Positions 1 through 9,634 of a DNA stretch of 64,000 nucleotides are shown in pieces; the first letter of the stretch is position 1; every line of letters begins with the position of its first letter. The position numbers and the translations under genes were made by a program. This DNA is from Hymenobacter ginkgonis (GTDB lineage Bacteria > Bacteroidota > Bacteroidia > Cytophagales > Hymenobacteraceae), in the NCBI RefSeq assembly GCF_009755225.1, contig NZ_WQKZ01000002.1:186001-250000 (forward strand), given 5' to 3'. The notes beneath the pieces were generated by a model. That model did no database searches. It was not told where the DNA came from and was given only the letters and a program-made list of their open reading frames with translations.

Positions 1-402
1 CTCGCCAATGTTCTGGCCTTCGAGGTAGTAGGCGGCGAAGAGGCGCTCCTTCATGGCGCCTTGCTGGCCGTGGTGCGCCGCAAAGTGGATAAGCTGGTGC
101 GCCAAGAAAGTATTGGCCGGAATGGTTTTGTCGAAGTTGTAGTCCAGGCCTACCTCCTTGGCTACTTGCGTCATGTAATCGCTCATGCGGCGGCCTTCGG
201 CCTCCGGCACACCTTTCTTCTTGGCCAGCGAAGCGTGGATGCTCTCGCCGGGAATGGGCTGGAAGTCGGGCGTTAGCTCGAAGCTTTTCCACTCGATTTG
301 CACGTCGTCGCGGTGGGCAAACTCGCCCAGCGCTTGCTCAAACTTGCGCTTGCCGACGTAGCAGAACGGGCACACCACATCAGACCAAATTTCAACTTTC
401 AT
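1..402 (-). CDS. DsbA/FrnE-family thiol oxidoreductase (3' end outside window)
   Basis: The N-terminal 134 residues of a DsbA-like protein read from an ATG at 402 to the window edge without a stop. The protein opens [20 protein letters not shown], a thioredoxin-fold strand followed by a CPFC redox motif (Cys11 and Cys14). The later region has the helical-insert character of the FrnE/2-hydroxychromene-2-carboxylate isomerase-like branch of DsbA. No signal peptide is visible, so it probably acts in the cytoplasm as a disulfide oxidoreductase or isomerase; this is inferred from the family. It is divergent from the aldo/keto reductase at 584. The C-terminal part is missing only because the window ends. 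Confidence 0.88.
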   Translation of the reverse strand, partial: MKVEIWSDVVCPFCYVGKRKFEQALGEFAHRDDVQIEWKSFELTPDFQPIPGESIHASLAKKKGVPEAEGRRMSDYMTQVAKEVGLDYNFDKTIPANTFLAHQLIHFAAHHGQQGAMKERLFAAYYLEGQNIGE

Positions 403-583
403 AAGAATAGAAGCTAAGGAAAATTAACGAGAAACACGAAGCTAGCAAGCCGCCAAAATGTTTGGGCCCGTGGCCGTTCAACACGGCCCTCCCCCCCGCG
501 GTTCAGCCCAGGTGGGCGCAACCTTCGGGCGGGGGGCGGGGTAAGTACCGACAGCATTTTGCTTTTAAAAAGTTACGTACCTC

Positions 584-1576
584 ATGGAATATCAAAAATT
601 AGGTAGCTCCGACGTCAGCGTCTCGCGCATCACGTTTGGCAGCTGGGCGGCCGGCGGCTGGATGTGGGGCGGCACCGAGCAAAACGACGCCGTGGGCGCC
701 ATCCACGCCAGCTACGACCTGGGCGTGACGAGCATCGACACGGCGCCCGTGTATGGCATGGGCCTGAGCGAGCAGATTGTGGGCGAAGCCATCAAGAGCC
801 TACCCCGCGACAAAGTGCAGGTGCTCACGAAGTTTGGCATGCGCTGGGATTTGGCCAAGGGCGACTTCGCCATGAAAACCAAGGACAACGAGGGCCAGGA
901 TATCGACGTGTACAAGTATGCCGGCCGCGACAGCATCATCAAGGAGTGCGAGGACAGCCTGCGGCGCCTGGGCACCGACTATATTGACCTCTACCAGCAG
1001 CACTGGCCCGACGTGACTACCCGCATCGACGAGACGATGGAGGCCGTGCAGCGCCTCATCGAGCAGGGTAAGGTGCGCGCCGCGGGCGTTAGCAACTACT
1101 CAGTGGCCCAGATGGAGGAAGCGGAAAAAACGCTGAACCTGGCTTCTAACCAGTTGCCGTACAGCATGTTGCGCCGCGACATTGAGAAGAATGTGGTGCC
1201 CTACTGCCAGCAGCACGGCAAAGGCATCTTGGTATATAGCCCCTTGCAGCTGGGCCTGCTAACCGGCAAAATGAAGCCCGGCCAGCACTTCGACGCCAGC
1301 GACTTGCGCAGCACCAACCGCTTGTTTAAGCCCGAGGCGGTGCAGAAAGTCAACGACTTTCTGAATAAAATCCGCCCGCTGGCCGAAACCAAAAACGTGA
1401 CCCTCGGCCAGCTTGTGTTGCGCTGGACGCTGGCGCAGCCCGGCATTACGGTGGCGCTGGTGGGCGCCCGCAACCCCAACCAAGCTACCCAAAACGCCAA
1501 AACGATGGATATGCAGCTGTCGTTCGAGGAAGTTGATTTTATCAATAAGCAGCTGGCCGGCTTGCAGTTGGGGTAG
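584..1576 (+). CDS. Aldo/keto reductase
   Basis: A 330-residue NADPH-dependent aldo/keto reductase of the cytoplasmic (beta/alpha)8 type. The catalytic tetrad is visible: Asp52 and Tyr57 in DTAPVYG, Lys83 in VLTKFG, and the His of LYQQHWPD. The C-terminal GARNPNQ segment is typical of cofactor phosphate binding. Length matches the family. The ATG at 584 is the only start that keeps the first strand (YQKLGSSDVSVSRITFG). Substrate cannot be read from sequence; the family reduces aldehydes, ketones and some sugars. It stands alone, and a long palindromic repeat follows it. Confidence 0.92.
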   Translation: MEYQKLGSSDVSVSRITFGSWAAGGWMWGGTEQNDAVGAIHASYDLGVTSIDTAPVYGMGLSEQIVGEAIKSLPRDKVQVLTKFGMRWDLAKGDFAMKTKDNEGQDIDVYKYAGRDSIIKECEDSLRRLGTDYIDLYQQHWPDVTTRIDETMEAVQRLIEQGKVRAAGVSNYSVAQMEEAEKTLNLASNQLPYSMLRRDIEKNVVPYCQQHGKGILVYSPLQLGLLTGKMKPGQHFDASDLRSTNRLFKPEAVQKVNDFLNKIRPLAETKNVTLGQLVLRWTLAQPGITVALVGARNPNQATQNAKTMDMQLSFEEVDFINKQLAGLQLG

Positions 1577-1595
1577 CAAATGCTACGCCACCTAA

Positions 1596-1696
1596 AGAAC
1601 GTCATGCTGAGCTTGTCGAAGCAGTTCGCTCGCGCCGTTGGGTTACTAATCCGACGAGGCAAGCGAGATGCTTCGACAAGCTCAGCATGACGTTCT
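1596..1696. repeat. Palindromic intergenic repeat, family A, copy 1
   Basis: Two perfectly complementary 28-base arms (1596-1623 and 1669-1696) flank a 45-base centre. The arm contains GTCATGCTGAGCTTGTCGAA. It lies between the aldo/keto reductase and proB. Related copies occur at 17374, 23386, 33554, 41024, 41789 and 53976. The transcript would form a very stable hairpin. No transposase or obvious target-site duplication is visible. Confidence 0.9.
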
Positions 1697-1718
1697 GTTT
1701 AGCCGTTTCCTCCCCCCC

Positions 1719-1726
1719 TACTTTTG
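1719..1726 (+). promoter_or_regulatory. Probable proB promoter, -7 element TACTTTTG
   Basis: TACTTTTG matches the Bacteroidota sigma-A -7 consensus TAnnTTTG exactly. The G is only four bases before the proB ATG at 1731, so transcription would begin at or near the start codon and give an almost leaderless mRNA. A -33 TTG is not clear because the upstream DNA is the palindromic repeat. Confidence 0.5.
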
Positions 1727-1730
1727 CGCC

Positions 1731-2816
1731 ATGGCCCTACCCTACCGCCGCCTCGTCGTCAAAATCGGTTCCAACGTCCTCACCCAAGCCAACGGCTTGC
1801 CCGATGAGGACCGCATGGCCCAACTAGTGGCCCAGATAGTAGGCCTCAAAAACCAGGGCCGCGAGGTCATTTTGGTATCGTCGGGCGCGGTGGCGGCGGG
1901 GCGCAGCCTCATCACCCTACCCCCCAAAGCCGACGCCGTGCGCAGCCGCCAGTTGCTGGCCGCCGTGGGCCAAGTGAAGCTGCTGAGTCTCTATGCCGCG
2001 CTGCTGGCGCCGCACGGCCTGCTGGGCGCGCAGGTGCTGGTAACGAAGGAGGATTTCCGCGACCGCCAGCACTACCTGAACATGAAAAACTGCTTTCAGG
2101 AATTGCTTCAGCAAAACGTCATTCCCATTGTGAATGAGAACGATGTGATTTCGGTAACGGAGCTGATGTTTACCGACAACGACGAGCTGGCGGGCTTGGT
2201 AGCGAGCATGCTTAATGCCGATGCGCTGCTGATATTGAGCAACGTGGACGGCATTTTCGACGGCGACCCGGCGCGGCCGGGCGCGCAGGTGATTCGCCAG
2301 ATTGCGCCGCACGATACGGGTTTTGCCGAGTTTATTCTGGCCACGCGCTCGCAGTTTGGGCGCGGCGGCATGCTCACTAAGTGCTCGATTGCGCACAAGG
2401 TGGCGCGGCTGGGCATTAGCGTGCACATTGCCAATGGCAAGACGCCCAATATTTTGCCTAATATCTTGAATGAAAGCGCTATTAGCACGTGGTTTCAGCC
2501 CAGCAAAAAGGCATCGGGCACTAAGAAATGGCTGGCCCACGCCCAAACTGCCCAAGCCACGGTGCACGTGAATGCCGGCGCCCGCGCGGCGCTACTGGCC
2601 GCCGGCCAGGCCACTAGCCTGTTGCCGGTGGGGGTAGTAAAAATTGAGGGAGAGTTTCAAAAAGGCGACCTCGTGCGCCTCGCCGACGAAACCGGCCAAC
2701 CGCTGGGCCTGGGCTTGGCCGAATACAGCTCGGATAAAGCCCGCGAGCGCCTGGGCCAGCACGGCCAGCGCCCGCTGGTGCACTACGATTACTTATTTCT
2801 GAACCTCGATACTTAG
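1731..2816 (+). CDS. proB: Glutamate 5-kinase
   Basis: A 361-residue enzyme that phosphorylates L-glutamate to gamma-glutamyl phosphate, the first step of proline synthesis, in the cytoplasm. It has an N-terminal amino-acid-kinase fold ([10 protein letters not shown], then [10 protein letters not shown] and NENDVIS) and a C-terminal PUA domain from about residue 275. Length fits ProB with PUA. I chose the ATG at 1731. An upstream in-frame ATG at 1668 would add 21 residues beginning MLRQAQHDV, but these are simply the translation of the adjacent palindromic repeat. proA follows after 133 bases on the same strand, so the two form a proline-synthesis unit. Confidence 0.96.
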   Translation: MALPYRRLVVKIGSNVLTQANGLPDEDRMAQLVAQIVGLKNQGREVILVSSGAVAAGRSLITLPPKADAVRSRQLLAAVGQVKLLSLYAALLAPHGLLGAQVLVTKEDFRDRQHYLNMKNCFQELLQQNVIPIVNENDVISVTELMFTDNDELAGLVASMLNADALLILSNVDGIFDGDPARPGAQVIRQIAPHDTGFAEFILATRSQFGRGGMLTKCSIAHKVARLGISVHIANGKTPNILPNILNESAISTWFQPSKKASGTKKWLAHAQTAQATVHVNAGARAALLAAGQATSLLPVGVVKIEGEFQKGDLVRLADETGQPLGLGLAEYSSDKARERLGQHGQRPLVHYDYLFLNLDT

Positions 2817-2949
2817 CAGCGCTACAGCTAGCTTCGCCTTGGCCAGCAGGTTTAAGCTGCTAAGCCAGCGAGCCGCCTGGCAGCCAGTGGGGCGGCGGTG
2901 GATTACGGCACTGGCGGCGTTCTTTGCAAGGCCGTTGCCTCGTTACGCC

Positions 2950-4203
2950 ATGACCGACTATTCCGCTTTTTTTGTGGCTGCCCAGCAGGCCAGCCGCGCG
3001 CTGGCCCAAGTGCCGCCTGCCACTACCGATGCCCTGCTGCGCGACCTCGCTGATGCGTTGCTCGCGCACGCCGACTTTGTGCTCAGCCAAAACGAGCAGG
3101 ACCTGGCCCGCATGCCCGCCACCGACCCGCGCCACGACCGCCTACGCCTCACGCCCGAGCGCCTGGCCGCCATGGCTCAGGACTTGCGCAACGTGGCGGC
3201 CCTACCCTCCCCGCTGGGCGCCACCCTCAGCGACCAGACCTTGCTCAACGGCTTGCACCTGAGTAAGGTGCGCGTGCCACTGGGCGTGGTGGGCATCATC
3301 TACGAGGCGCGGCCCAACGTGACGTTCGACAGCTTGGCGCTGTGCCTGAAAACCGGCAACGCCTGCCTGCTGAAGGGCGGCTCCGACGCGGCAGCTTCCA
3401 ACGCGGCGCTTATTGAGGTGGCGGGGCCGGTGCTGCTGCGCCACGGCCTGCCGCTGGCCGCGGCTACCCTCCTACCCCCCGACCGCGCCGCCACCGAGGC
3501 CCTGCTGCGGGCCGTGGGCCTGGTCGATGTCGTGATTCCGCGGGGCAGCCAGGGGCTGATTGACTATGTGCGAAAGAACGCGCGGGTGCCCGTTATCGAA
3601 ACCGGGGCCGGCGTGGTGCACACGTATTTCGACGAAACCGGCGACCTGGCCAAGGGCGCCGCCATCGTGGCCAACGCCAAAACCCGCCGCGTGAGCGTGT
3701 GCAATTCGCTTGATTGCCTGCTGATTAATGAGCAACGCCTGGCTGACTTGCCGGCGTTGCTGGCTCCGCTGGCCGCGGCCGGTGTGCAGCTGTATGCCGA
3801 TGCGCCGGCCCACGCGGCACTGGCCGGCGCCTACCCCCCCAGTTTGCTGGCAGCAGCCACCGAGGCACACTTTGGCACCGAGTTTCTAGCCCTGACACTG
3901 GCCGTCAAGACCGTGCCCAATTTGGGAGCGGCCCTCGACCACATTGCCCGCCACGGCTCGCGGCACAGCGAGGCCATTGTGTCGGAGGATGCGGCGCACA
4001 TCACGACCTTTTTGCAGGTGGTGGATGCGGCCGCGGTCTACGCCAACGCCTCTACGGCCTTCACCGACGGGGCGCAGTTTGGGCTGGGCGCCGAAATCGG
4101 TATCAGCACCCAGAAGCTGCACGCCCGCGGCCCCATGGGCCTCGAAGAACTGACCAGCTACAAGTGGCTGGTGCGCGGCGATGGGCAGGTGCGGCCGGGG
4201 TAG
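2950..4203 (+). CDS. proA: Gamma-glutamyl phosphate reductase
   Basis: A 417-residue NADPH-dependent aldehyde-dehydrogenase-fold enzyme that reduces gamma-glutamyl phosphate to glutamate-5-semialdehyde, the second step of proline synthesis. Family marks include [36 protein letters not shown], the catalytic-Cys segment [12 protein letters not shown] and the C-terminal [13 protein letters not shown]. The ATG at 2950 gives the normal length. The open frame continues upstream to 2839, but that extension is a basic, low-complexity stretch not found in the family. It follows proB and is probably co-transcribed. Confidence 0.96.
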   Translation: MTDYSAFFVAAQQASRALAQVPPATTDALLRDLADALLAHADFVLSQNEQDLARMPATDPRHDRLRLTPERLAAMAQDLRNVAALPSPLGATLSDQTLLNGLHLSKVRVPLGVVGIIYEARPNVTFDSLALCLKTGNACLLKGGSDAAASNAALIEVAGPVLLRHGLPLAAATLLPPDRAATEALLRAVGLVDVVIPRGSQGLIDYVRKNARVPVIETGAGVVHTYFDETGDLAKGAAIVANAKTRRVSVCNSLDCLLINEQRLADLPALLAPLAAAGVQLYADAPAHAALAGAYPPSLLAAATEAHFGTEFLALTLAVKTVPNLGAALDHIARHGSRHSEAIVSEDAAHITTFLQVVDAAAVYANASTAFTDGAQFGLGAEIGISTQKLHARGPMGLEELTSYKWLVRGDGQVRPG

Positions 4204-4254
4204 GCCGCCGTTCCATCGAAGCAACTCCTTGCAATCCAACGGTATCCTGCTGGC

Positions 4255-4968
4255 ATGAGACTCCTCTTTACCCTCATTTTACTGCTGCTGACGCCGGCTG
4301 CTTTTGCCCAAACCAAGCTCAACTTGTCGCTCAAGCGGGAGCTGGACAGTATGTATGTGCAGGACCAGCAATACCGCGTGTTGCTCGTGGGGTTGGACCC
4401 GCGCAAGGATGATTCGCTGGCTGCTGCCCTGCACTTGCCAAAAGGCCAGCTATTTAGCTACATCTACACCAACCTCAGCCGCGTCGATTCGTTGAATTTG
4501 CGCCGCGTGGAAGCTATTATTCAGCGCTACGGCTACCCCGGCAAGTCGCTGGTAGGCACTCCGGCCAACGAAACGGTGTGGAACGTAATTCAGCACTCAG
4601 CCAAAATTCCGCAGTACCTGCCCTTGGTAAAAGCCGCCGCCGAAAACAGCGAACTGCCCTACCGCCTGTATGCCCAAATGCTGGACCGCCAGCTCAAAAA
4701 CGAAGGCCAGGAGCAGGTATACGGCACGCAGGGCGCCTCTTTCAACGTGCTAAACACCGCCACCGGCCAGCCAGAAATGATAAGCTTCATTTGGCCGGTG
4801 AAGGATGCCGCCCACGTGAATGAGCGCCGCCGCAAAGTTGGTTTTCCGACTACTGTTGAGGCGAGCGCCGCCATACTGGGCATTCCGTACAAGTCGGTGA
4901 GCTTGGCCTACGCAATGGCAGTAAAAAAGCGCTCAGACGCTTATTTCAAGCAGCGCCTGCACCAGTAG
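4255..4968 (+). CDS. Secreted DUF6624-like protein
   Basis: A 237-residue protein with a clear Sec signal peptide (MRLLFTLILLLLTPAAFA, cleavage near AQ). The mature part carries IIQRYGYPGKSLVGTPANETVW followed by NVIQHS and a C-terminal all-alpha segment. This arrangement resembles DUF6624 proteins of Bacteroidota, whose function is not known to me. It lies 51 bases after proA and 13 bases before the OmdA-like gene on the same strand, so it may be in the same transcript. No catalytic residues can be assigned. The family name is from memory of the motif and is moderately certain. Confidence 0.7.
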   Translation: MRLLFTLILLLLTPAAFAQTKLNLSLKRELDSMYVQDQQYRVLLVGLDPRKDDSLAAALHLPKGQLFSYIYTNLSRVDSLNLRRVEAIIQRYGYPGKSLVGTPANETVWNVIQHSAKIPQYLPLVKAAAENSELPYRLYAQMLDRQLKNEGQEQVYGTQGASFNVLNTATGQPEMISFIWPVKDAAHVNERRRKVGFPTTVEASAAILGIPYKSVSLAYAMAVKKRSDAYFKQRLHQ

Positions 4969-4981
4969 CGCTCCTCATCAG

Positions 4982-5482
4982 ATGGCCCTACCCCCCATTC
5001 CACCCCTCAGCTTTCGCGCCGTATTAGAGGCCGGTGGCCCCAGCTTTATGCCCACGCAAATACTAACAGTGCCCAACGAGGTGTGGCAGGCGCTGGGCGG
5101 CAAGGCTACTAAGCGTGTCATCGCTACCCTGCAAGGCCACGCCGAGCGCCTGGGCCTATTGCCACAGGCCGGCGGTGGGCGCTACCTCCTGCTGCGCAAG
5201 GAGCTGTGCCAGCGGCTAGGGCTGGCCATCGGCCAGGAAATAGCGGTGATGCTTGCGCCCGACCCCAACCCCGACTTTGTCGATTTGCCCAACGAACTAG
5301 CCGAGGCGCTCGCTGCCTGGCCCGAGGCCGAAACAACCTTCTTGGCCCAGAGCGGGGCTATGCGCCGGGCCATCGCCCGCAAAGTAGCCGATGCCAAGCG
5401 CCCCGAAACCCGCGCCCGCTACGCCGTAGAGCTAGCCGAGCGGCTGGCGCGGGGCGCGCACCCGTTTCGGGCCAGCTTATAG
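4982..5482 (+). CDS. YdeI/OmpD-associated family protein with DUF1905 domain
   Basis: A 166-residue cytoplasmic protein. The N-terminal half (FRAVLEAGG... ILTVPNEVWQALGGK) is like DUF1905. The C-terminal half (LPNELAEALAAWPEAETTFLAQS, then RRAIARKVADAKRPETRARYAVELAERLARG) is the OmdA/YdeI helical domain. Function is not established; the family has been linked to bacteriocin or stress resistance. The ATG at 4982 is used because the first strand (FRAVLEAGG) is lost from the next Met. Its last six bases overlap the convergent DUF2141 gene. Confidence 0.8.
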   Translation: MALPPIPPLSFRAVLEAGGPSFMPTQILTVPNEVWQALGGKATKRVIATLQGHAERLGLLPQAGGGRYLLLRKELCQRLGLAIGQEIAVMLAPDPNPDFVDLPNELAEALAAWPEAETTFLAQSGAMRRAIARKVADAKRPETRARYAVELAERLARGAHPFRASL

Positions 5483-5938
5483 GTTGTTCCAAGTCACGAT
5501 GTTGACTACCTGGCCGGGGCCAGTAACCGTAAACTTACATTCTTGGAAGGTGGGCGCCGCCAGGCGGGGCTTAATGTTGTTGGGGAAGGCAAAGGGCTCG
5601 GTAGGGATACCCAGGAAGTTTTTGTCGAGTTTGTCGTTGTTATTCGTGTCCTGCGACAGCGCCACGGCCCATTCGCCGGGCGCCAAGTCCACGGGCAGCG
5701 CTATGTCATTTTTGCCTTCGGGCCGCACTTCGAGGTGCAAGGCGTGCTGGCCGCTTTTCAGGAACGTCTCGGGGTCGTTGTAAAAATTCAATTTTACCAC
5801 CGACTGCGTCGAGGCCAGGTCCGCTATCAGCAAGGTTACTTTTTGGGTAGCTACGGCGGGTGCCGGGCTAGGTGCGGGCACGGTAGCTCCGAGCGTGAGG
5901 CTGCCGAGGAGCAGGGCGGCTAGTGGCAAAGCGTTCAT
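5477..5938 (-). CDS. Secreted DUF2141 protein
   Basis: A 153-residue exported protein with a signal peptide (MNALPLAALLLGSLTLGATVPA). The remainder has the DUF2141 pattern: V-K-LNFYNDPETFLK, then LAPGEWAVALSQDTNNNDKLDKNFLGIPTEPFAFPNN, a beta-sandwich domain with an Asp/Asn-rich loop that may bind calcium. DUF2141 proteins are common in Bacteroidota and their role is unknown. Tail-to-tail overlap of six bases with the OmdA-like gene is visible (5477-5482). Confidence 0.85.
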   Translation of the reverse strand: MNALPLAALLLGSLTLGATVPAPSPAPAVATQKVTLLIADLASTQSVVKLNFYNDPETFLKSGQHALHLEVRPEGKNDIALPVDLAPGEWAVALSQDTNNNDKLDKNFLGIPTEPFAFPNNIKPRLAAPTFQECKFTVTGPGQVVNIVTWNNL

Positions 5939-6072
5939 AGTGGGGCTGATAAGGAGCGGCAGATTGGGTAGTCAACTCCGTGCCCGTTGTAAATCGTTCC
6001 GACCGGGTGGCAACTAGTCGCCAGCTTATTTACGTTTACCTTGCCTACTCCCACCCCTCGCTCCTACAAATA

Positions 6073-7770
6073 ATGCAAGCCTACTTTCAAGCTTTTCAGC
6101 GCATTGCGGAGGCCGGCACCTATCACGAGCTGGCCGCCCTACCCCTGCCAAAGCCCGACTTTTTTAACTGGACCGCCGACATCCTAGAGGGCTTGCACGT
6201 AGCCACTCACCCCAACAAGCCGGCCCTGGTGCTGGCCGACGATGCGGGCCGCGTGCAGCTAACCTACGCCGAGCTGGCCGCCCGCGCCAACCGCCTGCTC
6301 AACTACTGGCGGCAGCAGGGGGTAGGGCCCCAAGCCGCCGTGCTGCTGATGGTGCCCATGTGCGCTGAGCTTTGGGATACCTACGTGGCGGGTATTAAGG
6401 GCGGGCAGGTACTTATACCAGCCGCCAGTATTCTCAGTGTGAAGGATTTGGAGTATCGCTTTGGCCGCCTGCTGCCCGCAGTAGTGATTGCCGACGACGA
6501 GAACGCCGCTAAAATCGACGCTGCCGAGCAGGCGCTGGGCCAGCGCATTGGCCTCAAGATGCTGGTGGGTGGCCCGGCCGCCAGCCGGCCCGGCTGGGTA
6601 GGCTTCGGGGCTACGGCCGCGCTGCCAGCGCAGGCCACGGCGGCCCGTACCCGGCCCGACGACCCGCTGTTCTTGTTCTTTACCTCGGGCACTACGGGTA
6701 TGCCGAAGGTGGTGACGCACACGCACTTTTCTTACCCCGTGGGGCACCTCAGTACGGCCGCTTGGATTGGCATTCGGCCCACGGACCGGCACTGCAACAT
6801 CTCGCAGTCGGGCTGGGCTAAGTTTGCCTGGAGCAGCTTTTTTGCGCCGCTCAGCGTGGGCGCCACGTTGGTGGTGTACCAAGGCGGTGGGCGGTTTGCG
6901 GCCCCGCCACTACTAGCGGCGCTAGCCCGCGAGCGCGTGAGCACATTTTGCGCGCCGCCCACAGTGCTGCGGCTGCTGATTTTGGAGGACTTGGCAGCCT
7001 ACCAATTTAGCTTTCGCGAATGCGTGAGTGCCGGCGAACCGCTTAACCCGGAAGTGATTCAGGCGTGGCAGCGGGGCACAGGCCTCTTGCTGCGCGACGG
7101 CTATGGGCAAACCGAAAGCACAGCCATGATTTATAACCTGCCCGGCAGCGAAGTGCGCCTGGGCAGCATGGGCCGGCCGTCGTTTATGTACGATATCGAA
7201 ATTGCTGACGACGAAGGCGTTATTCAGCCCGACCTAGCCGAAGGCCACATCACCGTGCGCACCGATACGGGCCGGGCCACCGGTATTTTCAAGGAGTATT
7301 TTGGCGAGCCCGAGCGGCGGGCCAGCGTGTTCCGCCACGGCCGGTACTACACCGGTGACAAGGCCTACCGCGACGCCGACGGCTACCTCTGGTTCGTGGG
7401 CCGCGACGACGACGTCATAAAATCGAGCGATTACCGCGTGGGGCCATTTGAGGTCGAGAGCGCCTTGCTCGAACACCCGGCCGTGGTAGAAGCCGCCGTG
7501 GTAGGCGTGCCGCACCCCATCAAAGGCCACGAAATCAAGGCTTTTGTAATTTTGACACCCGGCACGGCGCCTACCCCCGCGCTGGCTCGGGAGCTGTTTG
7601 CATTTAGCCGCGAGCACCTGGCGCCCTACAAAATGCCGCGCATCCTAGAGTTTGTGGCCGAGCTGCCCAAGACTATTAGCGGCAAGATTCGGCGCGTTGA
7701 GTTGCGGGCGCGCGGGATGCAGCCAAATTTTGAGGAGGGCGCTAACTGCGAATTCCTTTACGGAGCTTGA
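6073..7770 (+). CDS. Acyl-CoA synthetase (AMP-forming), medium-chain/ACSM-like
   Basis: A 565-residue adenylate-forming enzyme that activates a carboxylic acid to an acyl-AMP and then an acyl-CoA. It has the P-loop-like FFTSGTTGMPKVVTH, the A5 motif YGQTES, the hinge region GDKAYRDADGYLWFVGRDDDVIKSSDYRVGP (two motifs run together) and a C-terminal KTISGKIRR with the catalytic and acetylatable Lys. The overall pattern is closest to the ACSM or acetyl-CoA synthetase-like group. I chose the ATG at 6073. A GTG at 5980 would add 31 residues that look like upstream non-coding sequence. Chain-length preference cannot be read. Confidence 0.9.
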   Translation: MQAYFQAFQRIAEAGTYHELAALPLPKPDFFNWTADILEGLHVATHPNKPALVLADDAGRVQLTYAELAARANRLLNYWRQQGVGPQAAVLLMVPMCAELWDTYVAGIKGGQVLIPAASILSVKDLEYRFGRLLPAVVIADDENAAKIDAAEQALGQRIGLKMLVGGPAASRPGWVGFGATAALPAQATAARTRPDDPLFLFFTSGTTGMPKVVTHTHFSYPVGHLSTAAWIGIRPTDRHCNISQSGWAKFAWSSFFAPLSVGATLVVYQGGGRFAAPPLLAALARERVSTFCAPPTVLRLLILEDLAAYQFSFRECVSAGEPLNPEVIQAWQRGTGLLLRDGYGQTESTAMIYNLPGSEVRLGSMGRPSFMYDIEIADDEGVIQPDLAEGHITVRTDTGRATGIFKEYFGEPERRASVFRHGRYYTGDKAYRDADGYLWFVGRDDDVIKSSDYRVGPFEVESALLEHPAVVEAAVVGVPHPIKGHEIKAFVILTPGTAPTPALARELFAFSREHLAPYKMPRILEFVAELPKTISGKIRRVELRARGMQPNFEEGANCEFLYGA

Positions 7771-7955
7771 TTATTGAGCGCAAAAAAAAGCAATTTTCCG
7801 GTGGAGACTACTTTTTTTGCTAGATTTATAAATAGCGTTAAAAACCGTGAAGTTGATGCTTTAATAACCTGATAACTTAGTTTTAGCGAGCTGCGTAGGG
7901 ACGGCACCACACTGGCGATAGCCAGCGTCGTTTCCTCACCAACCCCGTTAGCTTA

Positions 7956-9557
7956 ATGACTTCTTTTCGACACTTCAGGGTGCCGGCGCTTGTGGCGTCG
8001 GGCCTGGCTGTGGTAGTGGCAGTAGCCTGCAATGGCGGCAGCACCAGTACCACCACCGACGCTACCACGGCCCACGAGGCGGTGGGCGACACCACCAAAA
8101 CCGGCGCCAGCAGCACGGCCCTGCACGCTGGCAGCATTGAGGCCGGCCGCGACGTGTATCGCTACGAAACCTTCGGCGATGAGGGCTTCTGGACCGATGC
8201 CGTGCGGATGCCCCAGGGCATGAAAAACGCCAAGTTGACGGTGCTGCAAGCCCTACAAGCTGGCGTGAGCTTCGACGTAGACGCTATTCCGGCCGACCTG
8301 AAAACCGTGCTAGCCAGCGAGGTGAAGACCGACCACTCGCCCGCTAAAGCGCCTAAGCTCAACGACCCGGCTACCCTCGACGCGCTGGTGAAGGCCAACG
8401 CCGTGATTGGCATGGTGCCCAAGGGTGGGAAAGTGGGCGTAACCTGCGCTCTGTGCCACGCCATTACCGATAAGTCGATGTATGAAGTGACGGGCAAAGG
8501 CACCATTGGCAAGCGCATTGATGGCCCTACCCCCCATGGCCTCAACGTGGGCAAACTGCTGGCCACCGGCGCCAACACCCGCGCGCTCTTTACCACGGCG
8601 CAGCTGCAAAACCCCGATGGCAGCACCATCGGCCGGGCGCCGAAAGGCCTGAAGGCCAACTCGACGGAGGCCGAGTTTGATGCGTATTTCAGCAACCCAA
8701 AGTACTACCCCATTGGCACATTCGACGACTCGCCCGATGGCAACGGTAACCCGATTCACATCACGCCCTTCTTCCGCCAGGATTTGGCGGCGCCCTATGG
8801 CTCGTCGGGCCAGAACAGCGACCTCAATGACTTCAACAATACGGTGTACACCGCCTTGTTTGACCAAAGCAACCTGCTGTCGCCGGGCGGCATGCAGTTC
8901 ATTCATGGCCTCGGCGCCACGGCCGGCGATTCGATGCTGGCTGGCTATAAGCGCGTGCTGGCAGCTACCGGCGTTACGGGCTACCCCTACGTGACGGCCC
9001 ACATGCAGGGCAAAGCCGGCGACCCGCCTACCCCCACCGGCAAGCGCGTAGACGAGCAAAAGCTGCGCGATTTGCAGGCCTACGTCAATAGCCTGCAGGC
9101 GCCCAAAGGCCAGGTAACCGACGCCGCGTTGGTGGCCAAAGGCCGCGCCATTTTCATCTCCGATAAGTGTACCGATTGCCACAATACCAATCAGGGCATT
9201 GCCGTGCAAAGCAAGCTTGTGCCGATGAACGTTATCTGGCCTGCGTATGCACCCAAGGTAATTGCCCAGCGCAAGCCGCCGCTCACGCCCATCCAGAACG
9301 CACCCGGCACGTTTGATGATAAAATGATTGTGGTGGATGCCAGCCCCGGCGGCAGTATTCGGGGCAATGCCCTGCCGCTGTTGCTCGACCTAGCCCGTAA
9401 GCCCGTGTTCTTGCACGACGACTCGGTGCACGGCCTCGATGAGCTGCTTGACCCCAAGCGCGGCAAAACTTCGCCGCACCCGTTCTACGTTGTTACCCCC
9501 GCCCAGCGGGCCGAGGTGGTTGCCTACCTCAAAAGCCTTGACACGGACAGTAAATAA
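7956..9557 (+). CDS. Di-heme c-type cytochrome lipoprotein
   Basis: A 533-residue exported protein. The N-terminus is a lipoprotein signal (ALVASGLAVVVAVAC, lipobox Cys near residue 25) followed by a Ser/Thr-rich linker. Two CxxCH heme-attachment motifs are present: CALCH at 164-168 and CTDCH at 405-409, so it carries two covalent hemes in the periplasm or on a membrane surface. The large spacing and the C-terminal segment VFLHDDSVHGLDELLDP suggest a MauG/RoxA-like arrangement rather than a small electron carrier, but this is an inference. The 185-base region upstream is AT-rich and may hold its promoter. A strong terminator follows. Confidence 0.82.
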   Translation: MTSFRHFRVPALVASGLAVVVAVACNGGSTSTTTDATTAHEAVGDTTKTGASSTALHAGSIEAGRDVYRYETFGDEGFWTDAVRMPQGMKNAKLTVLQALQAGVSFDVDAIPADLKTVLASEVKTDHSPAKAPKLNDPATLDALVKANAVIGMVPKGGKVGVTCALCHAITDKSMYEVTGKGTIGKRIDGPTPHGLNVGKLLATGANTRALFTTAQLQNPDGSTIGRAPKGLKANSTEAEFDAYFSNPKYYPIGTFDDSPDGNGNPIHITPFFRQDLAAPYGSSGQNSDLNDFNNTVYTALFDQSNLLSPGGMQFIHGLGATAGDSMLAGYKRVLAATGVTGYPYVTAHMQGKAGDPPTPTGKRVDEQKLRDLQAYVNSLQAPKGQVTDAALVAKGRAIFISDKCTDCHNTNQGIAVQSKLVPMNVIWPAYAPKVIAQRKPPLTPIQNAPGTFDDKMIVVDASPGGSIRGNALPLLLDLARKPVFLHDDSVHGLDELLDPKRGKTSPHPFYVVTPAQRAEVVAYLKSLDTDSK

Positions 9558-9563
9558 GCTGGC

Positions 9564-9633
9564 CCCTACCCCCTAGCTACCCAAAAGGCCCGCAGCTGTA
9601 GTTGCGGGCCTTTTGGGTAGCTAGGGGGTAGGG
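9564..9633 (+). terminator. Very long perfect hairpin terminator
   Basis: Two perfectly complementary 31-base arms (9564-9594 and 9603-9633) surround an 8-base loop, just after the cytochrome stop. The stem contains AAAAGGCCCGCA / TGCGGGCCTTTT, a normal intrinsic terminator core, extended outward so that both ends carry the CCCTACCCCC / GGGGGTAGGG word that is frequent in this genome. Confidence 0.85.
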
Positions 9634-9634
9634 C

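Noticed and set aside
1596..1696. CRISPR-like or tRNA-like structure
   Set aside because: The sequence is a single inverted repeat, not a series of direct repeats with spacers, and it does not fold as a cloverleaf.
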